Of a DNA stretch of 64,000 bases, positions 9,605 through 17,980 are shown in pieces. This DNA comes from Anaerolineales bacterium (GTDB lineage Bacteria; Chloroflexota; Anaerolineae; Anaerolineales; UBA11579): positions 38,714 to 102,713 of the forward strand of contig JAHCIH010000008.1 of assembly GCA_026129335.1 (NCBI GenBank), in the 5' to 3' direction. Made by a program: the position numbers and the translations under genes. Under the pieces are notes generated by a model. The model saw only the letters and a program-made list of their open reading frames with translations. It was not told where the DNA came from and searched no databases. Each line of letters begins with the position of its first letter. Within the stretch, counting starts at the first letter, position 1.

Positions 9605-12600
9605 TCCAGTAGGGCAGGTAGAAGGGTCCGACTTGCCAGGTAGCTTCGTTTCCTCCGCAGCTGACCCAGAGTGTATAGCTCATGCCATGATAGACATACA
9701 TCCAGTCCATGTAGGGGTCATACATTTCTGTTCCCGGCAACTTAGGACCGTAAGTATGAGATTCGGAATAGATCAATACAGGAATGCTGAACGATTCCCC
9801 AGGAGCTAACATGGGGAGCTCGACTGTACGTGTGGCGTGCAGTCTGTCGAACAAGGCATTCCCAAGAATCTTTTGGCCCTGCCAGGTGCTTTGTGGATTC
9901 TTTACCCCGCCGATGTAAGCTGGTCGGCTGACACTTTTGCCCGGCCAGTGGTTGTTCTCGTGCGGGATCAGCGCGGCCTGCAGCTGACAGGCTTTGGCGT
10001 CCGGCGCTGGCTGATAAAAACCTTCATCCGGGTCCGGCGGCCTGGTCACCCGCACGGTGACGATTGCCGGAGCATATTGGCCGCGCGGGTCTGCTCTCCA
10101 CTCTATCCAAGATACAGGACACATTGGTATATAACCGGCATGTTCGGCCAGAGGGTTATTGCAGCTGGGGCTGGAATTTTTGGTGGAAGACAGCTCATTC
10201 CAGATGCCATCAATTTGCTGGCCGAGAAATTCTTGACATTCGGTGCCGCACTCTACACCTATCTCTTCGGCCGCCAGCTTGACCAAATATTCTTTGCCCT
10301 GTTGTTTCAAGGTCTCATAGTCCGGCAGGCTGGGCGGCAGCCCATAGGCCGCCATCACCCCCTTGACGGTGGTTTCAGCTACTTTGGCGCAGACTTTCTT
10401 GGTTTCTTCTTCAGCCGTGCCGGTCAGATTCGCTGCCCCTTTTGCTTGCATACAAAGTGGGTTCAGCTTCTCCGACCATTTGGTCACAAATTCCACGGCC
10501 CCGTTGTATAGCCCAGCGGCTTTATTAGTAGCCCATTTGATTGCGCTTTCAAAAGCTTTGCCCAGATCAGAAATGAAACCACCGCCCCCAGCCTGGCTGC
10601 TCTTCGTTTTCGGGCACTTCACATCCCCTGGCTGCCAGCCTATACCGAAAGGATGATCCTTCGGGTACTGGTTCCAAGTGACTTCAACACAGTACTGGTA
10701 CGCGGGGTGTGGCATATTTTCCATATGGAAATCGGTGATTTCCACTTGATAATCCAGGCGCGCTATTGTGGGGATTTGTTTCTGGAAGTCGTAGTAGATG
10801 ACGTTTGTATTGGAAGGCAGCCCCGCGGGCAGGCCGTTGTTGATCGGGATGATGCGCACATACAGGCGCCTCAGCCCTGGGTGCGGGTCATAGAGCTTGT
10901 CGACCAGGCTCGAGTTGGCGGAAACCAATGCGTTCGAGTGGAATTGCGGCGTGTTCTTCGTCAGGGCCGAATCCCAAGGCATTGGGAAGGGCATAAGCAT
11001 CTGGTTGTCCTGCACACCACCCTGCTGGTGGACTTCGATCAAGGTCTCCAGGCTTACCTGGCTCAGATCTATGTCGAGGAAGCGTGTTTCTCCAGATTTC
11101 ACACCCAGGGAGGGCAGCCCGGGTGCATATCCCGAAAGCACTACTCCGGGTGGATTAAGTAAATTATTTTCCGGGAATGGGTTCAGGGAAACTTGCCACA
11201 GAGCGTCTTGAACTGCGACGCCCGGCGTCCAGCGGAAGGTGGTTTTCTTCAGCACGCTGTACACCTGTTCGTCACTCCAGGGTTTGTTGCACTCGACCAT
11301 GAAACTGGTCAAAGCAGTGCAGTCTATGGCGCCCTGCTGCTGTTGCTGGATGGCCGCATAGAACTCGTGCCGGGTCTCCAGTACAGTTTGGGCCAGCAGG
11401 CCTGCGCTGGGGGCAGCCACAGCATGGTCCGGCGGGGCTGCATTGTCCTGCCCGAAGAGGCCCAGGAAGTGAAGTTTCCCATCCCGCCAGCCCCAAGCCT
11501 CGCCCAGCACCAGGCTGGGTTCCTGCCCGCCAGCGAATTGCCCCAGGTCAATCATGGGGTCCGGCTCCAGGAAGGCGTTGGAATTGTGGGGCCAACGGAT
11601 CCATTCGCCGCCGTTGACCGAAAGATAAACATAAGTGTTATCAAAACCAGAGGTGTCTTTGCCCAGCAGGTTGCTCAGGCGGCCTACCGCTGCATTGCGG
11701 GTGCACTCCTCCGGTACACTGACCTGTATGCTGTTCCCGATGCTCTCCCCGCTGGTGTTGAAAGCGCTTACATAGTACTGATATATGCCGGCGCTGGCTT
11801 CTTCCACATAGGCCAGGGAGCCGGTTTGTAGTTTGGGTTGCAAAGACGCGACCTGGCTGAAGCTGCCCGCGTCCGGCCCCAGGCGGTAAACCAGAAAGCC
11901 GTTCTCGTTTGTTGAGCTGTCGTTGATCAGCAAACGGATACTGCAGTTGACCACATCCCCCTGCAGTGAAGGGGCTGCGGGCAGTGGAGTGGGAACAAAG
12001 TTACTCAGCAAGCTGCCGAAGAAATGCAGATAGCGGTTCGGCTCCCCGGGCAGCGCCGGCTGGCTGCCGGCGGTGTTGAGCCGCGCGGCCGGCGCGGGCT
12101 GCACGGCTGGGACTTCCAGACCAGGCACTGGCAAACGTACTGGTTCCCCAGCGGGCAGCTGCCCAGTCGGCGGAAGACCGGGATTTGCCAAAGCAATCTC
12201 CTGCGGCGCAAGGTCATATTCTTCTGCCAGGCTCTCAAAACTGTCGTTTCCCTCGGTTGTCACCAAAAGGTCAGCGCCAGCAGTGGGCAGTACACGGATG
12301 TGCACGACATGGGAAACAGCGCTCTTGCCTTGGAAATCAACGGCCTTTACATATAAGGTATGCCGCCCGGTGCCTTCCGGCTGCCACTCCCAATGGTGGT
12401 ATTGCGTGCCGGAAGCAGTTTCTGGAGTGTGCTGCGCAGCCAGGTTGCCGTTGACCCACAATTCCAAGCGCAGCAGTGGCGCCTGGGCATAGAACTCGCC
12501 ATGCACAGGGACTGCGCCAAAGAGAGGGTATTCGGCCTGGTCCAGCGGGCTGGAAATCGAGGCCAGGATGGGAGTCGTGCTCACTTGTTGGCCTGCGGAG

Positions 12601-12674
12601 GGTATCGACCAGACGGCCAGGCCAATAGCGATTACAAGCAACAAAGCGGCCAAAAAGGAGGCTAATCGTTTCAT
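9594..12674 (-). CDS. Large secreted multidomain surface protein
   Basis: The product (1026 residues from ATG 12674; ATG 12677 is one codon longer) begins with a signal anchor (MKRLASFLAALLLVIAIG) without a clear lipobox. In order it shows an Ig-like domain (about 35-130), a LysM-like segment (about 140-185, FESLAEEYDLAPQEIALANPG), Fn3-like domains, a large region of beta character, a helical stretch near 710-830 (KAFESAIKWATNKAAG...), and a C-terminal beta domain with paired cysteines. I do not recognise the central region. It is the second gene of the lipoprotein operon and follows the 12683 gene by 8 nt. Confidence 0.75.
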   Translation of the reverse strand: MKRLASFLAALLLVIAIGLAVWSIPSAGQQVSTTPILASISSPLDQAEYPLFGAVPVHGEFYAQAPLLRLELWVNGNLAAQHTPETASGTQYHHWEWQPEGTGRHTLYVKAVDFQGKSAVSHVVHIRVLPTAGADLLVTTEGNDSFESLAEEYDLAPQEIALANPGLPPTGQLPAGEPVRLPVPGLEVPAVQPAPAARLNTAGSQPALPGEPNRYLHFFGSLLSNFVPTPLPAAPSLQGDVVNCSIRLLINDSSTNENGFLVYRLGPDAGSFSQVASLQPKLQTGSLAYVEEASAGIYQYYVSAFNTSGESIGNSIQVSVPEECTRNAAVGRLSNLLGKDTSGFDNTYVYLSVNGGEWIRWPHNSNAFLEPDPMIDLGQFAGGQEPSLVLGEAWGWRDGKLHFLGLFGQDNAAPPDHAVAAPSAGLLAQTVLETRHEFYAAIQQQQQGAIDCTALTSFMVECNKPWSDEQVYSVLKKTTFRWTPGVAVQDALWQVSLNPFPENNLLNPPGVVLSGYAPGLPSLGVKSGETRFLDIDLSQVSLETLIEVHQQGGVQDNQMLMPFPMPWDSALTKNTPQFHSNALVSANSSLVDKLYDPHPGLRRLYVRIIPINNGLPAGLPSNTNVIYYDFQKQIPTIARLDYQVEITDFHMENMPHPAYQYCVEVTWNQYPKDHPFGIGWQPGDVKCPKTKSSQAGGGGFISDLGKAFESAIKWATNKAAGLYNGAVEFVTKWSEKLNPLCMQAKGAANLTGTAEEETKKVCAKVAETTVKGVMAAYGLPPSLPDYETLKQQGKEYLVKLAAEEIGVECGTECQEFLGQQIDGIWNELSSTKNSSPSCNNPLAEHAGYIPMCPVSWIEWRADPRGQYAPAIVTVRVTRPPDPDEGFYQPAPDAKACQLQAALIPHENNHWPGKSVSRPAYIGGVKNPQSTWQGQKILGNALFDRLHATRTVELPMLAPGESFSIPVLIYSESHTYGPKLPGTEMYDPYMDWMYVYHGMSYTLWVSCGGNEATWQVGPFYLPYWNEK

Positions 12675-12682
12675 CATCTGTT

Positions 12683-14473
12683 TTATCGGCGTATAAGGGT
12701 TTCGGCCAATGCAGGCCACAGCTGGTCATCGCCAGGGAACCAGGCGATCAGCGCGCTCTCGCCTTGAGGCAGGATGCCCAGTTCCACAGTGTAGCTGCCG
12801 TCTGCGGCGGTAATTGTCTCGGCCATCATGGCTTCGCCACCCTGGATGGGCAGGGTAAACCGGCGCACCTCGCCGCTTTGGTTTTGGAAGACGAGGTTGA
12901 AGTATCCACTGCCCTGCGAACGAGGATCCACCCGCGCAGTGAAGGTGACCGTGAACTCGCTGCCCGGAGTTACCGCAAACTGGGCTGAGTTAAGCCCCAT
13001 GAACTGATTGCGCGCCGAGCGGATGCCCAGGGCATTTCCGCTGGCGCCTGCCACGAGGTTCGTCTCGGCATTGCCCCAGACGCCCCAGCCATTGAGGCCA
13101 TTGGAGAACCTGCCATTAGGCACCCGGTTGTTTGCATCACCGGCCTGCAGGTACTCCACCTGGTCCAGGGCCAGGTTGGCCGTGCCAACGCAGTCGCATT
13201 CGAGGTTGATACGCATACCCACATCGGCGAAGGTGGCATCTTCCGGCACGGTGCCGCTGACAGTGTATTCGGCGAACACGCCCTCGCCGCTGATGGGCCG
13301 CACTTTGATTTGCACCAGCGCATTGGCGATGGGGTTGCCGTCCTCATCCTGCAGTACGCCTTGGGCTGTCTGGCCTGCCGTGTGGACGTTCAACATGCTG
13401 CGCGGTCGCAGATAACGCAGGATCAGGTTGGTGAAAGTTCCCGGCTCGGTTTCAGGGAGAAACCTCATGGGGTATGGATGCCAGGAATGCAGCATCACGT
13501 GGTCAGGCTGCCCACCGTGGAGCACTTCGTATTCCACAAAACGCTGCTCAGTGCGCTCCAGCCATTCTTCATCGCTGCCATCGTCAACGTCCCCAAAGTA
13601 GAAGATGCCGAACTCCACTCCTCTGGATTTGACATAATCTTCAATCTCTTTGGCGCGCTGCGCCCAATCGATCCGGTAGTAGCTGATGTCCAGATGGAAG
13701 TAGTCCATTTCTCTGCCCATCACTTCACGATAGGCATCCATCCAGGTCGCCACAGTTTTTACATCCAGGTTTGCGGTTTCGATCAGTCCCATCTTGGCCT
13801 CGGGGAAAACCTCCCAAACCGCTTGGATAGTATTGGCCGCGTCTTGGGCGATGGCCAGCGGGCTCATCCGGCAGGCTGGATCGTTGTAGGTAGCCGCCCC
13901 AAAGCCGTGCTCCAACTCATAGGCATACAGCGTGCCGCCAACGCCGGCAATGTAATTGGCTACATCGCCGGCCGGCTTTGCCCCCGAAAAGCCCTCGATC
14001 GTGCTAGCGTTGCACTGGCCGCGTTCGGTCAGCGGCCCCGCCTCGAAAGCAATCGCGATGCCGCGTGATTGTATGTTTTCGATTATGCTGCGAAATTCAG
14101 CTGTGTTGTGATGGCTCTCTATCCAACTCAAGTATAGGATGACCACGTGCACCCCCTCGGCGGCCTGCTGCCAGGCGGATCCATCGCGGAATAACTCGTA
14201 GAAATCCGGTGGATAGATTGACTCGCCCAGGCGCCGGTTTGGGTCCATGGGCAGTCCAAACCAAATTTGCGGGCGCACGCTCAGGTCTTTGTAAACCGGC
14301 CCGGTGTTTTCTGGTGTTGGTTGCTGTGCAGGGCCACCCATTGGGGCACCGCGGGGCAGTGCGGGGGCCTGTGCTTGTGTAGGCGCCACCGGGGTGGGGG
14401 CACAGGCGACCAAAATTAGCGCTAAGATGCTGCAAGAAAACAAACTAGTTGTCAAAGCATTAGATTGTTTCAT
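12683..14473 (-). CDS. Lipoprotein with TIM-barrel-like domain and C-terminal carbohydrate-binding-like module
   Basis: First gene of the surface operon; 596 residues from ATG 14473, chosen because it gives a proper signal peptide with lipobox LVAC (Cys24). After a Pro/Gln-rich linker, residues about 55-350 alternate strands and helices as in a glycosidase-type TIM barrel (WFGLPMDPNRR, VVILYLSWIESHH, FGIFYFGDVDDGSDEEW), although I cannot name a family or pick catalytic acids with confidence. Residues about 385-450 form a beta domain. About 455-560 resemble a CBM4/9-type module (NRVPNGRFSNGLNGWGVWG). It may act on extracellular polysaccharide. An attenuator lies directly upstream. Confidence 0.75.
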   Translation of the reverse strand: MKQSNALTTSLFSCSILALILVACAPTPVAPTQAQAPALPRGAPMGGPAQQPTPENTGPVYKDLSVRPQIWFGLPMDPNRRLGESIYPPDFYELFRDGSAWQQAAEGVHVVILYLSWIESHHNTAEFRSIIENIQSRGIAIAFEAGPLTERGQCNASTIEGFSGAKPAGDVANYIAGVGGTLYAYELEHGFGAATYNDPACRMSPLAIAQDAANTIQAVWEVFPEAKMGLIETANLDVKTVATWMDAYREVMGREMDYFHLDISYYRIDWAQRAKEIEDYVKSRGVEFGIFYFGDVDDGSDEEWLERTEQRFVEYEVLHGGQPDHVMLHSWHPYPMRFLPETEPGTFTNLILRYLRPRSMLNVHTAGQTAQGVLQDEDGNPIANALVQIKVRPISGEGVFAEYTVSGTVPEDATFADVGMRINLECDCVGTANLALDQVEYLQAGDANNRVPNGRFSNGLNGWGVWGNAETNLVAGASGNALGIRSARNQFMGLNSAQFAVTPGSEFTVTFTARVDPRSQGSGYFNLVFQNQSGEVRRFTLPIQGGEAMMAETITAADGSYTVELGILPQGESALIAWFPGDDQLWPALAETLIRR

Positions 14474-14497
14474 CCCAATCTCCAAATGCAAGTTAAC

Positions 14498-14528
14498 AAA
14501 AAAGACCGCTGGAGATGCCTCCCGCGGT
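14498..14528 (-). terminator. Attenuator-type intrinsic terminator in the lipoprotein operon leader
   Basis: Read on the minus strand, ACCGCGGGAG (14528-14519) pairs with CTCCAGCGGT (14514-14505) around a GCAT loop, with one mismatch, followed by six T (14503-14498). It lies inside the leader, 25 nt before the start codon at 14473, and so would cut the operon off. An upstream segment at 14580-14568 can pair with its 5' arm instead. Confidence 0.75.
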
Positions 14529-14557
14529 TTTAGGGTCTTCTAATCAGGTCGCGTAAA

Positions 14558-14620
14558 TCAGAAACACCCGCGGTGGAGGCTGCTTGTTCGCTTAGAAATC
14601 ACAATTTGGTTTGTGTTCAT
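14558..14620 (-). CDS. Putative 20-residue leader peptide
   Basis: A short frame with an excellent ribosome site (GGGAGG 14632-14627, 6 nt before ATG) encodes MNTNQIVISKRTSSLHRGCF and stops at TGA 14560-14558. Its last codons overlap the segment that can pair with the 5' arm of the downstream terminator, and its ribosome site can also pair with that segment. This is the layout of a ribosome-controlled attenuator. There is no run of one amino acid, so the signal sensed is unknown. Confidence 0.5.
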   Translation of the reverse strand: MNTNQIVISKRTSSLHRGCF

Positions 14621-14667
14621 TGCCAGCCTCCCTTTTCGAAGGTTTTGCCCACTGCAAATGCATTTTT

Positions 14668-14696
14668 ACAATAGCAGGAACTGCCCGGCTTGTCAA
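14668..14696 (-). promoter_or_regulatory. Sigma70-type promoter of the surface lipoprotein operon
   Basis: On the minus strand TTGACA (14696-14691) and TATTGT (14673-14668) are separated by exactly 17 nt, a near-consensus housekeeping promoter. Transcription would begin near 14661, giving a leader of about 190 nt before the first large gene. Confidence 0.75.
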
Positions 14697-14711
14697 TAAA
14701 AGGGCCACTTT

Positions 14712-14717
14712 TATAAT
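14712..14717 (+). promoter_or_regulatory. Likely -10 box of the thiolase operon
   Basis: TATAAT lies 60 nt upstream of the thiolase start at 14778 in an AT-rich stretch. No strong -35 box is obvious. It is back-to-back with the promoter of the minus-strand operon. Confidence 0.5.
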
Positions 14718-14777
14718 TAAGGTACACTTGGTCTCAGGATCATTCGAAACACCCCCAACCCCCTATACAGGATGGTT

Positions 14778-15992
14778 ATGACCCCAAACAATCACGCATA
14801 TGAGCCGGTCATTCTCAGCGCCGTGCGCACGCCGATTGGCAAGTTCCTCAGTTCGCTCAGCAGCCTCAGCGCGCCGCAGCTCGGCGCGGCGGCAGTGCGC
14901 GCCGCGGTGCAGCGCGCCGGGCTGGGCGGCGACGCGCCCTTCGACGAGGTGATCATGGGCAATGTGGTTTCGGCCGGGCTGGGCCAGGCTCCGGCGCGCC
15001 AGGCCGGCATTTGGGGCGGCGTGCAGGCGGCCAGCGGCGCCACCACGATCAACAAGGTGTGCGGCTCCGGGCTGAAGGCGGCCATGCTGGCCAGCCAGGC
15101 GATCAAGGCCGGCGACGGCGAGCTATTCATCGCCGGCGGCATGGAGAGCATGAGCAAGGCACCGTTCCTGGTGGACGGCCGCGGCGGCGGGCTGCGCTAC
15201 GGCAACGCCCAGCTGACCGACGCGCTGCAGTACGACGGCCTGTGGGACCCCTTCGAAGACTGGATCATGGGTGAGGCGGCGGAGTTCATCGGCGAGGAAT
15301 ACGAAGTGACTCGCTACGCCATGGACGAATACGCCCTGAAGAGCCACGAAAAAGCCATCGCCGCCATCGATGGCGGCAAGTTCAAACACGAAATCGTGCC
15401 GGTGGAGATCAAGGACAAGAAGGGCAACGTCACCCTGGTGGATACCGACGAGAGCCCGCGACGGGACACCTCGCTGGAGGCGCTCGCCAAACTGCCGCCG
15501 GCCTTCAAGCCCGACGGCCGCGTGACCGCCGGCAACGCGCCCGGCCTGAACGACGGCGCTTCGGCGGCCGTGCTGGCCAGCCGAGCCAAGGCCGAGGAAC
15601 TCGGCCTCAAGCCGCTGGCCCGCGTGGTGGGCTACGCCCAGGCGGCGGTGGACCCCAAGTACATTTTCATCGCCCCGGCGCGAGCCATCCCCGTGCTGCT
15701 GGACAAAGTCGGCTGGATCCTGAAAGACGTCGACCTTATCGAACTCAACGAAGCCTACGCCGCCCAGGTGCTGGCCGACGGCTACGCCCTGGCCGACCAG
15801 GGCTGGGACTGGGACAAGGTCAACGTGCACGGTGGCGCTATAGCGCTAGGCCACCCGTTGGGCGCCAGCGGCACCCGCGTGCTGGCCACGCTGATCTACG
15901 CCCTCAAGGACCGCGGCCTGAAGCGCGGCATCGCCTCGCTATGCTTGGGCGGCGCCGAAGCAGTGGCCATGGCCATCGAGATCGAGGACTAA
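14778..15992 (+). CDS. Acetyl-CoA acetyltransferase (thiolase)
   Basis: Thiolase II-type enzyme that condenses or cleaves acetoacetyl-CoA or 3-ketoacyl-CoA. The 404-residue protein has nucleophile Cys95 ([10 protein letters not shown]), the [15 protein letters not shown] region, the histidine block [16 protein letters not shown] and the second catalytic Cys in SLCLGGAEA. The ATG at 14778 has AGGA at 14769-14772; ATG 14772 would add two residues. With the DinB-like gene and the 3-hydroxyacyl-CoA dehydrogenase next to it, it probably serves butanoate or fatty-acid metabolism. Confidence 0.93.
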   Translation: MTPNNHAYEPVILSAVRTPIGKFLSSLSSLSAPQLGAAAVRAAVQRAGLGGDAPFDEVIMGNVVSAGLGQAPARQAGIWGGVQAASGATTINKVCGSGLKAAMLASQAIKAGDGELFIAGGMESMSKAPFLVDGRGGGLRYGNAQLTDALQYDGLWDPFEDWIMGEAAEFIGEEYEVTRYAMDEYALKSHEKAIAAIDGGKFKHEIVPVEIKDKKGNVTLVDTDESPRRDTSLEALAKLPPAFKPDGRVTAGNAPGLNDGASAAVLASRAKAEELGLKPLARVVGYAQAAVDPKYIFIAPARAIPVLLDKVGWILKDVDLIELNEAYAAQVLADGYALADQGWDWDKVNVHGGAIALGHPLGASGTRVLATLIYALKDRGLKRGIASLCLGGAEAVAMAIEIED

Positions 15993-16484
15993 ATGGACAC
16001 CGCCGAACGCAAACAACTGATCGAGTCTTATCGCACCGCCTTCGACGAATTTGAGGCGGCGCTGGCCGCCATTCCCCAGGAGGCCTGGCTGTTCCGCCCC
16101 GCGCCGGGCGAATGGAGCGTGCACGAGGTCATTATCCACCTGGCGGACAGCGAGACCAACAGCTTCCTGCGCGCCCGTCGCCTGGTCGCCGACCCCGAGC
16201 TGCCCCTGATGGCTTACGACCAGGATGCCTGGGCCGTCAAGCTCGACTATCACAGCGAGAATACCGCCGCGGCGCTGGCGCTGACCTGCCAGGTGCGCGC
16301 CATGACCTACGATTTCATCAAAGACTTGCCGGATGAAGTCTGGGCCAATGTCGGCATTCACCCCGAATACGAAGACCCCTACACCTTCGAGCGCTGGCTG
16401 CGCATCTATGCTAACCATCCCCGCCAGCACGCCGGGCAAATCAACGAAAACCACCGCCTGTGGAAAGAGCAACAAGGCAGCTAG
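15993..16484 (+). CDS. DinB family protein
   Basis: This 163-residue four-helix DinB/YfiT-like protein starts directly after the thiolase stop (TAA-ATG). Family members usually bind a metal through three histidines. Candidates here are the His in EVIIHLADSE and those in NHPRQHAGQI; WSVHEVIIHLAD and the C-terminal HPRQHAGQ block are typical. The biochemical role is unknown; many members are thiol-dependent transferases. The position suggests co-expression with the two CoA enzymes. Confidence 0.85.
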   Translation: MDTAERKQLIESYRTAFDEFEAALAAIPQEAWLFRPAPGEWSVHEVIIHLADSETNSFLRARRLVADPELPLMAYDQDAWAVKLDYHSENTAAALALTCQVRAMTYDFIKDLPDEVWANVGIHPEYEDPYTFERWLRIYANHPRQHAGQINENHRLWKEQQGS

Positions 16485-16530
16485 TATCTCCAATCTCTAA
16501 TCTCCACTTATTATTACCAGAGGAGTTCCC

Positions 16531-17376
16531 ATGGACATCAAGCACATCTTCGTCGTCGGCGCAGGCACCATGGGCAACGGCATCGCCCAGACCGCGGCGG
16601 TCTCCGGCTACCGGGTGACCATGATGGACGTGGCCGAAGAGCAGGTACAGCGCGGCAAGGCGGCCATCGACAAATCGGCCGCCAAGCTGGCCGAAAAGGG
16701 CAAGCTGACCGCCGAGCAGCAGGCCGCTGCTGGCGCCATCACGACGACCACTGAGCTGGTTGGCGTCGCTGAGGCCGACCTGGTCATTGAGGCGGCCACT
16801 GAGAACCCGGAACTGAAGTTCAAGCTCTTTCAGGACCTGGACGAGGTCGCCAAGCCCGGCGTCATCCTGGCCTCCAACACCTCATCAATCAGCATCACCA
16901 AGCTGGCCGCCGGCACCGGGCGGCCCGGCGAAGTCATCGGCATGCACTTCTTCAACCCGGTGCCGCTGATGACCCTGCTGGAAGTGGTGCGCGGCTCGGC
17001 CACCGCCGACGCTACCGTCTCTGCCATCCTGGAAGTCGGCGCGCAGATGGGCAAGACTGCCGTGGTGGTCAAAGATTCGCCAGGCTTCATCTCCAACCGC
17101 ATCCTCTGCCCGATGATCAACGAAGCCATCCTCGCCTTCGAGGAAGGCATCGCCGACGCCGAAGGCATCGACACGATCATGCGCCTGGGCATGGCCCACC
17201 CCATGGGCCCGCTGGCCCTGGCCGACCTGATTGGCCTGGACGTGGTGCTGTTCATCATGGAAGTGCTGCACCGCGACTTCGCCGACGACAAATACAAGCC
17301 CGCCGAACTGCTGCGCCAAATGGTCGCCGCCGGTGAACTGGGCCGCAAGAGCAGCAAAGGGTTTTATAGCTATTAG
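16531..17376 (+). CDS. 3-hydroxybutyryl-CoA dehydrogenase
   Basis: NAD(P)-dependent oxidation or reduction of 3-hydroxyacyl-CoA. The 281-residue protein has the N-terminal Rossmann motif VGAGTMGNGIAQ, the substrate loop SNTSSISITKLAA, GMHFFNPVPLMTLLEVV with the catalytic His, and the C-terminal dimer domain (AHPMGPLALADLIGLD, GRKSSKGFYSY). AGGAG lies just upstream of ATG 16531. It follows thiolase and DinB, consistent with a short-chain acyl-CoA pathway. Confidence 0.94.
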   Translation: MDIKHIFVVGAGTMGNGIAQTAAVSGYRVTMMDVAEEQVQRGKAAIDKSAAKLAEKGKLTAEQQAAAGAITTTTELVGVAEADLVIEAATENPELKFKLFQDLDEVAKPGVILASNTSSISITKLAAGTGRPGEVIGMHFFNPVPLMTLLEVVRGSATADATVSAILEVGAQMGKTAVVVKDSPGFISNRILCPMINEAILAFEEGIADAEGIDTIMRLGMAHPMGPLALADLIGLDVVLFIMEVLHRDFADDKYKPAELLRQMVAAGELGRKSSKGFYSY

Positions 17377-17517
17377 CTGTTAGCTATCAGCTTTCAGCCT
17401 TTCCGTCATCAACCCCAAACCGTGTCACCCTGAGCTGGCAACGAAGTTGCCATCGCGAAGGGTAATCGCTGTGCAGTTTGTTCGGTCATGCCGGCAGACA
17501 AGGAGTTGTCGCAACGA

Positions 17518-17808
17518 ATGGCCAAAGCCTACGTCTACATCCTCGGCAACAAGGGCGGCATGCTGTATGTTGGCGTAACCAATGTCCTGGAGCGGCGCGT
17601 ATACGAGCACAAGACCAAAACAGTTCCAGGCTATACCAGCAAGTATTCGATCAACCTGCTTTGGTATTTCGAGGAGTTCAACCATATCCTCGACGCAATC
17701 GCGGCCGAGAAGCAGATAAAGGGTTGGCTCCGTAAAAAGAAACTGGCGTTGATTCGAGAACAGAACCCCGAGTTCAAGGATTTGAGTCAGGGGTGGTATG
17801 AGATGTGA
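17518..17808 (+). CDS. Small GIY-YIG nuclease domain protein
   Basis: A stand-alone 96-residue GIY-YIG endonuclease domain (UvrC N-terminal or YhbQ type). The paired motifs are YVYIL (5-9) and LYVGVTN (16-22), with catalytic Arg in LERRVYEH (26-27) and the metal-binding Glu64 in AAEKQIKGW. The start at 17518 is chosen over 17488 because the family begins a few residues before YVYIL. The gene stands alone between inverted copies of a palindromic repeat, so it could be part of, or act on, that repeat. Actual substrates are unknown. Confidence 0.85.
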   Translation: MAKAYVYILGNKGGMLYVGVTNVLERRVYEHKTKTVPGYTSKYSINLLWYFEEFNHILDAIAAEKQIKGWLRKKKLALIREQNPEFKDLSQGWYEM

Positions 17809-17851
17809 AGGTTTCTTTTCAGCGGGCTCGCTTTATATTTTGGCCGTGCAA

Positions 17852-17878
17852 TTGTCCTTCGCTACGCTCAGGACGACA
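17852..17878. repeat. Palindromic repeat copy
   Basis: TTGTCCTTCGCT followed by CGCTCAGGACGACA forms an imperfect palindrome of the same family as the copies at 17422, 17906, 36484 and 37231. Confidence 0.7.
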
Positions 17879-17965
17879 CGACTTGTGTGTTTTTAGGACT
17901 GCTTCGCTCAGGGTGACACATGAGGCAGCATAGAGGCCCTCTTATCTTTGAAGACCCTAAGCCAC

Positions 17966-17974
17966 TGGTAAAAT
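17966..17974 (+). promoter_or_regulatory. Extended -10 promoter of gatB, predicted leaderless
   Basis: TGGTAAAAT (TG-n plus -10 hexamer 17969-17974) ends 6 nt before the gatB ATG, so transcription should begin at or next to the start codon. No ribosome site can fit. Confidence 0.5.
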
Positions 17975-17980
17975 CCCCGC

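Larger units (their letters stand above)
17422..17919. repeat. Inverted palindromic-repeat copies flanking the GIY-YIG gene
   Basis: GTGTCACCCTGAGC at 17422-17435 and its exact reverse complement at 17906-17919 bracket the GIY-YIG gene. The left copy continues into a hairpin (17437-17442 with 17446-17451) and GCGAAGGGT. A third half-copy with CCTTCGCTACGCTCAGG lies at 17857-17873. The same repeat family occurs near 36490, 37235 and 38410. Confidence 0.8.

Noticed and set aside
14498..14696. A c-di-GMP or other known riboswitch in the lipoprotein leader
   Set aside because: No consensus of the riboswitch classes I know could be fitted; the leader peptide with alternative pairing explains the structures better.
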